Source of the DNA: Cytophagaceae bacterium
GTDB taxonomy: Bacteria; Bacteroidota; Bacteroidia; Cytophagales; Flexibacteraceae
Direction of reading: 5' to 3'
NCBI GenBank assembly: GCA_027485575.1
Contig: JAIXQU010000115.1
Coordinates: 1-64,000, forward strand
DNA: 64,000 nucleotides
Part shown: positions 57,552 through 64,000 of the stretch, in pieces
Numbering within the stretch: position 1 is the stretch's first letter
Layout: the number at the start of each line of letters is the position of its first letter
Translations under genes and position numbers: made by a program
Notes under the pieces: generated by a model
What the model saw: the letters and a program-made list of their open reading frames with translations, nothing else
Database searches by the model: none
What the model was told of the DNA's origin: nothing

Positions 57552-59339
57552 TTAATCCAATTTCAAAACAGCCATAAATGCCTCTTGAGGAATTTCTACA
57601 TTTCCGACCTGACGCATTCTCTTTTTTCCTTTTTTCTGTTTTTCCAAAAGTTTCCTTTTCCTACTGATATCACCTCCATAACATTTTGCCAAAACATCTT
57701 TGCGCATTGCTTTTACCGTTTCTCTGGCAATAATTTTAGCTCCAATTGCTGCCTGAACGGCAATTTCAAACATTTGTCTGGGAATAAGTTCCCTGAGCTT
57801 TTCGCATAGTCTCTTACCCCATTCATAGGCCTTCTCTCTATGTACAATTGCCGAAAGTGCGTCAACTTTCTCTCCATTCAGCATAATATCAAGCTTGACC
57901 ATTGTGCTTTCTTTGAAACCAATTAACTCATAATCTAGAGAAGCATACCCTCTGGAAATCGTTTTTAATTTGTCAAAAAAATCGAAAACAATTTCTGACA
58001 AAGGCAACTCAAACTGAAGTTCAACTCTATCGGTTGTTAAATAGACCTGATTTTTTATAATGCCCCGCTTATCCATGCAAAGACCAATGATTCCACCAAC
58101 ATAATCAGACTTTGTAATTATCTGGGCTTTTATGAATGGCTCTTCAACTCTATCAAGAAAATTCGGGTCGGGAAGTTCGCTTGGGGCATTTACAACTAAA
58201 AGTTCATTTTTTGTAGTGTAGGCCTTAAATTGAACTGAAGGAACCGTTGTAATGACTGTCATTCCAAATTCTCTTTCCAGCCTCTCTTGAACGATTTCCA
58301 TATGGAGCATTCCTAAAAACCCACAACGGAACCCAAACCCTAAGGCTGCAGAGGTTTCCGGCTCCCAAACCAATGAGGCATCATTTAATTGAAGCTTTTC
58401 CATTGAGGCCCTTAATTCCTCAAATTCTGATGTTTCAACAGGATAAATTCCTGCAAAAACCATTGGTTTTACATCCTCAAAACCCTGAATTGCCGATTTA
58501 CAAGGATTTGTTGATTGGGTAATGGTATCACCCACTTTCACCTCTTTGGCTTCTTTAATCCCAGAAATCAAATAACCCACATTACCCGCTTCCATTACGG
58601 TTTGAGCTTCCTGGGTTAGTTTAAGAACTCCTACCTCATCCGCAAAGTATTCTTTGCCGGTTGCCATAAACTTAATTCTATCTCCTTTAGAAATTCTGCC
58701 GTTAAATATCCGAAAATAGACCTCTATTCCTCTAAAAGAATTATAAACCGAATCGAAAATCAATGCTTGTAAGGGAGCTTCCGGATCGCCTTTTGGGTGC
58801 GGAATTCTTTCGATGACCGCATTTAGAATTTCTTCAATTCCAATTCCGGCTTTACCGCTTGCGTGAATAATTTCCTCCCGCTTACATCCCAATAAATCAA
58901 CCATTTCATCCTTAACCTCATCTGGCATGGCACCAGGTAGATCTACCTTATTTAAAACAGGAATTATCTCCAGATCATTACCCATAGCCAAGTAAAGATT
59001 TGAAATGGTTTGAGCTTCAATGCCTTGAGATGCATCAACTAAAAGCAACGCTCCTTCACATGCAGCAATAGACCTGGAGACTTCATAAGAGAAATCAACA
59101 TGGCCAGGTGTATCTATGAGGTTGAAAATATAGTTTTCTCCCTTGTAAGGATAAACCATTTGTATAGCATGACTTTTGATGGTAATCCCTCTTTCTCGTT
59201 CAAGGTCCATGTCATCAAGCAGTTGAGCCTGCATGTGCCTCTTATCAACAGTTTGAGTAAACTCTAAAAGTCTATCAGCGAGTGTGCTCTTTCCGTGGTC
59301 GATATGAGCAATTATACAAAAATTCCTTATGTTTTTCAT
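57552..59339 (-). CDS. lepA: Elongation factor 4 (LepA)
   Basis: [42 protein letters not shown]-term [19 protein letters not shown]. Confidence 0.98.
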   Translation of the reverse strand: MKNIRNFCIIAHIDHGKSTLADRLLEFTQTVDKRHMQAQLLDDMDLERERGITIKSHAIQMVYPYKGENYIFNLIDTPGHVDFSYEVSRSIAACEGALLLVDASQGIEAQTISNLYLAMGNDLEIIPVLNKVDLPGAMPDEVKDEMVDLLGCKREEIIHASGKAGIGIEEILNAVIERIPHPKGDPEAPLQALIFDSVYNSFRGIEVYFRIFNGRISKGDRIKFMATGKEYFADEVGVLKLTQEAQTVMEAGNVGYLISGIKEAKEVKVGDTITQSTNPCKSAIQGFEDVKPMVFAGIYPVETSEFEELRASMEKLQLNDASLVWEPETSAALGFGFRCGFLGMLHMEIVQERLEREFGMTVITTVPSVQFKAYTTKNELLVVNAPSELPDPNFLDRVEEPFIKAQIITKSDYVGGIIGLCMDKRGIIKNQVYLTTDRVELQFELPLSEIVFDFFDKLKTISRGYASLDYELIGFKESTMVKLDIMLNGEKVDALSAIVHREKAYEWGKRLCEKLRELIPRQMFEIAVQAAIGAKIIARETVKAMRKDVLAKCYGGDISRKRKLLEKQKKGKKRMRQVGNVEIPQEAFMAVLKLD

Positions 59340-61798
59340 GTATCTTTAGCAGTTCCGGATTTGTCCTTGGTAACAATATTTTTGAACCAATCCAAATTAA
59401 CATTGGTTTCTGGCGCATCATCTGAGTAATAACCAGACCCATATCCGTAACCGTAACCGTATCCATATCCGTATGTTTTGAAATTATCCAAGCTATTCAG
59501 AATGGTAGCTAAATTTCTAAAGCCATTCACTCTTATTAGTTTGTTAACATTTTTCAAGTATGACTTTTTTGAGTATTCAGACCTTACCACATAAATGGGC
59601 AAATCTGCTTTTTGCATAATAAGAATTCCATCCGTAACCAATCCAACTGGAGGACTATCAATAATAATCACGTCATAGTCCTTGTGCAATATTTCAAAAA
59701 TGCTGTTTAGTTGAGGACGCATTATCAACTCTGATGGGTTAGGGGGTACTGGTCCGGCAGAGATGATATCCAGATTTTCCAGCGATGTTTTAGAAATACA
59801 TTCCTTAACTTCATTCCTTCCAATCAACATTGTGCTCATTCCAATATCATTACTGACATCAAATGCAAGATGAAGTTTTGGTTTCCTCATATCCATGTCC
59901 AACATGATGACGCGTTGATTTGACATGGCCAATACACCGCCAAGATTAATAGCAAAAAATGTTTTCCCTTCTCCAGCGACCGTACTTGTAACGGAAATAA
60001 TTTTCTTTTTCTCAGGAATAATGAAGTCAATATTTGTCCTGATTGACCTCAAGGATTCACTTATGGCCGATTTAGGATTTTTATCTACAACCAACCGGGC
60101 AATCCTAAGTTTCTCCTTGGAGTAAACCGGAACAATACCCAAGACTGGCGCAGAAGAATTGACCTCCAGCTCTTTTTGAGTAACGACTGTATCCTGAAGT
60201 AAATATCTTACGACAATTAGACCAATTCCGGAAATAACACCAATAATAATCCAGGTACTATAAACCGAACCCTTTTGAGGAATCAGTGGAACTGTAGGCA
60301 GGTTGGCAGGTGCCAGAATTTGAAAATTAGGAATGGTTCCTGCTTTGGCAATTTCAAATTCAGCTTTTTTCTCGATAAACATCAAATAGTACTTTTCGTT
60401 TATTGAAAAAAACCTTTTGATTTGGGTCAACTCTTTCTCCTTTGATGGTAAAGAAAGAAACTCAACCTCTAATCGCTCTAATTCAGTATTCAGCTCCTGA
60501 ATTTTTTTAGCATTTGTCATTTTGGTAATGGCAATTACTGAATTTATATCCTTTTTGAGGTCCTCAATTTTCTGTGCAGAAATTCGAAAGGCTGCTGTAG
60601 ATTCTTTGGCATTATACAACATCAATGCCTGCTGATTCAGCAAAAGGTTCAATTGTTTTGCAAGGTCAACCAGATTCGGGTCGTTGATATAATTGAGCGA
60701 CGGAAAAACTTGTTTTTTACCTGGATTCTGGGAAAAACTCTCTATCAATTTCTCAAGATCGGCTATCTGTACTCTCTGTAACTCAAGCTCAAATTTCTTA
60801 ACTACAAGTTCATCTGATTTAGATTTTATTTTGTCACCAGTAACATTAACATCAGAAATTTTATTTCTTTTAATAAAATCTTGCATTTTTTGTTCGGAGG
60901 CATCTAGTTTTTTTGCTGTAGCATCCATCTGTTGCTCCAAAAACGTCAAAGTCTGCTCGTTCGCAAGATTTTTATTTGCCAGGGTTTGTTGTCTGTAAAT
61001 GGTATCAATAACGTTTACAATATCTTGCGCTTTTTGAGGAGAATTGTCCTGAAAACCAACTCTAATTGTGTTGGCTGCAGCATTTAATATATATGCATTT
61101 GTTCCCCTTGACAAAAAATCTACCAGAAACTGCTTGGAATTTAATGTAAATAAATACTTCTGTCCATTACATTCCGGCGAATAAAACTTAGTTAATGTTA
61201 CCTTAAATTTTAAGAATTCATTTTCATAAGCGGTATTAAATTTGAAAATCTCAGAGTTTTCAACCCCAACCAAATCATATTTCATTATATACTGCTTGTC
61301 ATCTATAAACTCCAAGCTAATTGGGACATTATAAAATGCACTATTTTTTACTTCATAAACAACTTTAAAAGGAGTTATTGTATAAAGTTCGCTTGAAAGA
61401 AAATTACCAGATTGTTGATAAGTAACACTTAAATCAATTTTCTCAAGAACCTGCTCATACAAAACCTGGGATTTAATTATCTCTATCTCCCCGACCAAAT
61501 TTGCCCCTGAGCCTTCATCGTCCTTTAAGCCTAACAGTTCGTCAGCTCTTTTCTGAATATCAAGCTTCAAAATAGAATAGGACTCATAAATTGGCTTTGT
61601 ATACCGCAGATATAAATACGCTCCGGATAACGACATTACCACGAAGAGAATAATCCACCATAAGCTTTTATTTAATATGGCGAGTAACTTTTCTAAGTCT
61701 ATTCCGCCAATACCCCCACCAGAGTTTAATTCAGATGGTATATCAGAAAAGCCAACTGGCATGTTGGAATTTGATTCTTTGCCAAACCCATTTGTCAT
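59336..61798 (-). CDS. Polysaccharide biosynthesis tyrosine autokinase / chain-length regulator (Wzc-like)
   Basis: N-term Wzz domain with TM; Walker [19 protein letters not shown], Walker A' [25 protein letters not shown]; Tyr-rich C-tail [19 protein letters not shown]. Confidence 0.93.
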   Translation of the reverse strand: MTNGFGKESNSNMPVGFSDIPSELNSGGGIGGIDLEKLLAILNKSLWWIILFVVMSLSGAYLYLRYTKPIYESYSILKLDIQKRADELLGLKDDEGSGANLVGEIEIIKSQVLYEQVLEKIDLSVTYQQSGNFLSSELYTITPFKVVYEVKNSAFYNVPISLEFIDDKQYIMKYDLVGVENSEIFKFNTAYENEFLKFKVTLTKFYSPECNGQKYLFTLNSKQFLVDFLSRGTNAYILNAAANTIRVGFQDNSPQKAQDIVNVIDTIYRQQTLANKNLANEQTLTFLEQQMDATAKKLDASEQKMQDFIKRNKISDVNVTGDKIKSKSDELVVKKFELELQRVQIADLEKLIESFSQNPGKKQVFPSLNYINDPNLVDLAKQLNLLLNQQALMLYNAKESTAAFRISAQKIEDLKKDINSVIAITKMTNAKKIQELNTELERLEVEFLSLPSKEKELTQIKRFFSINEKYYLMFIEKKAEFEIAKAGTIPNFQILAPANLPTVPLIPQKGSVYSTWIIIGVISGIGLIVVRYLLQDTVVTQKELEVNSSAPVLGIVPVYSKEKLRIARLVVDKNPKSAISESLRSIRTNIDFIIPEKKKIISVTSTVAGEGKTFFAINLGGVLAMSNQRVIMLDMDMRKPKLHLAFDVSNDIGMSTMLIGRNEVKECISKTSLENLDIISAGPVPPNPSELIMRPQLNSIFEILHKDYDVIIIDSPPVGLVTDGILIMQKADLPIYVVRSEYSKKSYLKNVNKLIRVNGFRNLATILNSLDNFKTYGYGYGYGYGYGSGYYSDDAPETNVNLDWFKNIVTKDKSGTAKDT

Positions 61799-62601
61799 AG
61801 CCTTGTAATTAAAATGATACTTAAAATTATGGTAGAGACCTGAGCAATAATATTGAAATCTCTAAGGAAATCAAATCCTTTTCTCCTTGTAGGCTCAATA
61901 TAAATGATATCGTTTGGCAGGATTATTAAATTTGAACTTTGAAATGAATTCCAATGCGTTAAATCAACTGAAAATATTTTTGGATCCTTTAAATCACCAC
62001 GTATCACCTTTATTCTGTTTACATTACTATAGGTTGCAACTCCTATCTGCGTCATTACTTCCATTAGGGTCACATTTTCATGTTCCAGATTGATTACCCT
62101 TCCTCCAGAGGATCCACCTCCGCCTTGTATGTTAGAGGCTCCTGTCCCTATAACAAATATTCTTCTGTTTGCCACCCTGGTCTTTACAAAGGGTTCAAGA
62201 TAATATTTCGAATAGAGGTTGGCAAGTAAACTATCACATTGGTGAACATTAATGCTGTCAACTTTAACTCTTCCAAGTATAGGAAGATCAACCGTGCCAT
62301 CATTTTGAACCAGATATTTAATGGTTCCCCCTCCATTTCCACCTGCCGAACCGCCAACAATCTGCTTGGCAAATTCAGAAGTTGGATCTATGATAATTTC
62401 ACCCTTATTGGTAAAAACCAAAAACTCTATCAGATCATTTTTTGTGATTAAATAATTATTCGGGGTCTTTAAGCTTTTTGAAGCCTCTAAAAATTCCTTT
62501 TCTTTTTCTTTGTCTGCCCGAAAAAGTATATCTTTTTTATACACTCTACAAGAAGAAAATCCAATTAAGGTAAGAATCAATAATAATAAAAAATTCTTCA
62601 T
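61795..62601 (-). CDS. Polysaccharide export lipoprotein (Wza-like, SLBB)
   Basis: MKNFLLLLILTLIGFSSCRVYKKDILF lipobox; YLVQNDGTVDLPILGRVKVDSI; ORF track start 62799 overextended, ATG at 62601. Confidence 0.9.
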   Translation of the reverse strand: MKNFLLLLILTLIGFSSCRVYKKDILFRADKEKEKEFLEASKSLKTPNNYLITKNDLIEFLVFTNKGEIIIDPTSEFAKQIVGGSAGGNGGGTIKYLVQNDGTVDLPILGRVKVDSINVHQCDSLLANLYSKYYLEPFVKTRVANRRIFVIGTGASNIQGGGGSSGGRVINLEHENVTLMEVMTQIGVATYSNVNRIKVIRGDLKDPKIFSVDLTHWNSFQSSNLIILPNDIIYIEPTRRKGFDFLRDFNIIAQVSTIILSIILITRL

Positions 62602-62602
62602 T

Positions 62603-63145
62603 TTATTGAAAAGGAGAAGAAAATGAATGAAAATCGGGAAGCTCCATATCTTTTTGCGAAACATTTGGGTTTGAAACCTTCCAATCAATGGATAGTACTG
62701 AATCCAGAGGATGAACGCCCATTTCTGCTTGTTTAACATAAATATTAGAACACTTATATTGGAAAACCGAATCTTCAAAGGCCGAAAAACCATGGGCAAA
62801 CCCTTCTGGAATGTAAACCATATTATTCAAGGAAGAATCCAATATGATAGAAGTATATTTTCCATAAGTAGGCGACGACTTCCTGCAATCTAAAACAATA
62901 TCCAGAACTTTTCCTTGAAGGGCCCTGACCAGTTTGATCTGCGCAAAAGGAGGTGCTTGAAAATGCAAACCTCTTACCACTCCCGCTTTTGAAAAGGATT
63001 GGTTGTCTTGTACAAATTTGGTTGTAATACCTTGGCTTTTAAAGGATTCAAAATTGTATGATTCAAAAAAATGACCTCTTTCATCATAAAAAACCTTAGG
63101 TATTATTTCAAGAACCCCAGGCAAATCCAACTCTTTTACTTCCAT
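62603..63145 (-). CDS. rfbC: dTDP-4-dehydrorhamnose 3,5-epimerase
   Basis: YDERGHFFESYNFESFKSQGI, FVQDNQSFSKAGVVRGLHFQAPPFAQIKLVRALQGKVLDIVLDCRKSSPTYGKY, YIPEGFAHGF. Confidence 0.95.
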   Translation of the reverse strand: MEVKELDLPGVLEIIPKVFYDERGHFFESYNFESFKSQGITTKFVQDNQSFSKAGVVRGLHFQAPPFAQIKLVRALQGKVLDIVLDCRKSSPTYGKYTSIILDSSLNNMVYIPEGFAHGFSAFEDSVFQYKCSNIYVKQAEMGVHPLDSVLSIDWKVSNPNVSQKDMELPDFHSFSSPFQ

Positions 63146-63439
63146 TATATGGAACTATATTCTTTGTTAAGCCGCAAAAATCGGAATAATTTGCCATAGT
63201 AAAAAGAAAAGAAGAGGTTGATTAATAAAACTTTATACCCAATATCTGACATTAGTAACCCCAAGTTCAATGTTTATTTATTCGAATTTGATTCTGACAG
63301 TTTTTCTGTTACTTCACTTCTTTTATGACCTCAATGTATTGTAATAAAGCAGTTTACAAAATTGAGTTGTTAATTCTATTTCATGCTTTTTCAGTATATA
63401 AAAATTAAAAAACAGACACTTTTGGCCTTTGAATAAAGG

Positions 63440-64000
63440 CTATTCGATAGACAATAAATTGTTATTAAAAAGCTTTTCAAGAATCTGAACTGCTGCTTCG
63501 GCAAGCTTGGTTCCTGGGCCAAAAACAAAATCAACTCCATTTTCATAAAGAAAACTGTAATCTTCACCAGGAATAACTCCTCCAGCGACAAGAAGAACAT
63601 CTCCGATTCCAGATTTTTTAAGTTCTTTTTTTAACTGAGGAAGCCAAATTTTATGACCTCCAGCTAGTGAAGAAACGCCAACAATATGGACATCATTTTC
63701 CAAAGCCTGTTTAGCCACTTCATCTGGCATAGAAAATAAAGGACCCATATCCACATCAAAACCCAAATCTGCATAACCAGAGGCTACAATTTTTGCTCCT
63801 CTGTCATGCCCATCCTGACCTAATTTTGCTACAAGGATTCTTGGCCTTCTTCCTTCCTTTTCAGAAAATAAATCAGCTAGCTTTTTTGCTCTTAAAAAAT
63901 GAATGTCCTTTTCCACGATTGATTTATAAACACCTGAAATTAATCTTATCGGTGGGTTATATCTTGTAAATGCAACCTCAATAGCACTTGATATTTCTCC
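63440..64000 (-). CDS. mutB: Methylmalonyl-CoA mutase large subunit, partial (C-terminal B12-binding domain; 5' end beyond window)
   Basis: GRRPRILVAKLGQDGHDRGAKIVASGYADLGFDVDMGPLF (DxHxxG); frame stays open to position 64000 with GEISSAIEVAFTRYNPPIRLISGVYKSI upstream of the GTG chosen by the ORF track. Confidence 0.93.
   Translation of the reverse strand, partial: GEISSAIEVAFTRYNPPIRLISGVYKSIVEKDIHFLRAKKLADLFSEKEGRRPRILVAKLGQDGHDRGAKIVASGYADLGFDVDMGPLFSMPDEVAKQALENDVHIVGVSSLAGGHKIWLPQLKKELKKSGIGDVLLVAGGVIPGEDYSFLYENGVDFVFGPGTKLAEAAVQILEKLFNNNLLSIE

Noticed and set aside
62602-62799. N-terminal 66 aa extension of the Wza-like ORF
   Set aside because: Lies entirely inside rfbC in another frame; a lipoprotein signal begins at Met 62601
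1-64000. CRISPR arrays, tRNA/rRNA genes, transposases, prophage or known anti-phage defence genes
   Set aside because: None recognised on reading intergenic regions and the supplied translations; short structured RNAs could still be missed without a covariance search

Overview
The window is AT-rich chromosomal DNA from a Bacteroidetes (Cytophagia-like) bacterium. It is densely coded, and I saw no rRNA, tRNA, CRISPR array, prophage or transposase. Main blocks: (1) a minus-strand polysaccharide cluster (~256-8035) with four glycosyltransferases, an EpsG/Wzy-like polymerase, a polysaccharide pyruvyl transferase and a Wzx-like flippase; (2) housekeeping and stress genes (adk, a CrtI/CrtD desaturase, ClC channel, RluA, Tag, SOD, UvrD/PcrA, DEAD-box helicase, fatty acid desaturase); (3) an ArsR/FemAB-like pair divergent from a fused murF-alr, whose stop overlaps a type-B T9SS (gliding-associated) surface protein; (4) lptB, fRMsr, an FtsX-like permease, YceI, SDR and a tandem amidohydrolase; (5) a recA-DUF2721-bshA-mutA-folP-ribE run; (6) a TPR/PD40 protein and two very large repeat-rich T9SS type-A secreted proteins; (7) a minus-strand run rfbC-wza-wzc-lepA-folD-pyrE-nhaD; (8) the 3' end of the methylmalonyl-CoA mutase large subunit, cut by the right edge. 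The most unusual non-coding signal is a pair of inverted, degenerate intergenic elements (~91-255 and ~32524-32655) with conserved arms and divergent, structured interiors. Other leads are a 3x8-bp out-of-frame tandem repeat in the signal-peptide codons of the 1640-aa secreted protein, and 4-bp ATGA overlaps coupling wzc to lepA and murF-alr to a surface protein. Product names come from recognising family motifs in the supplied translations. No database search was run.
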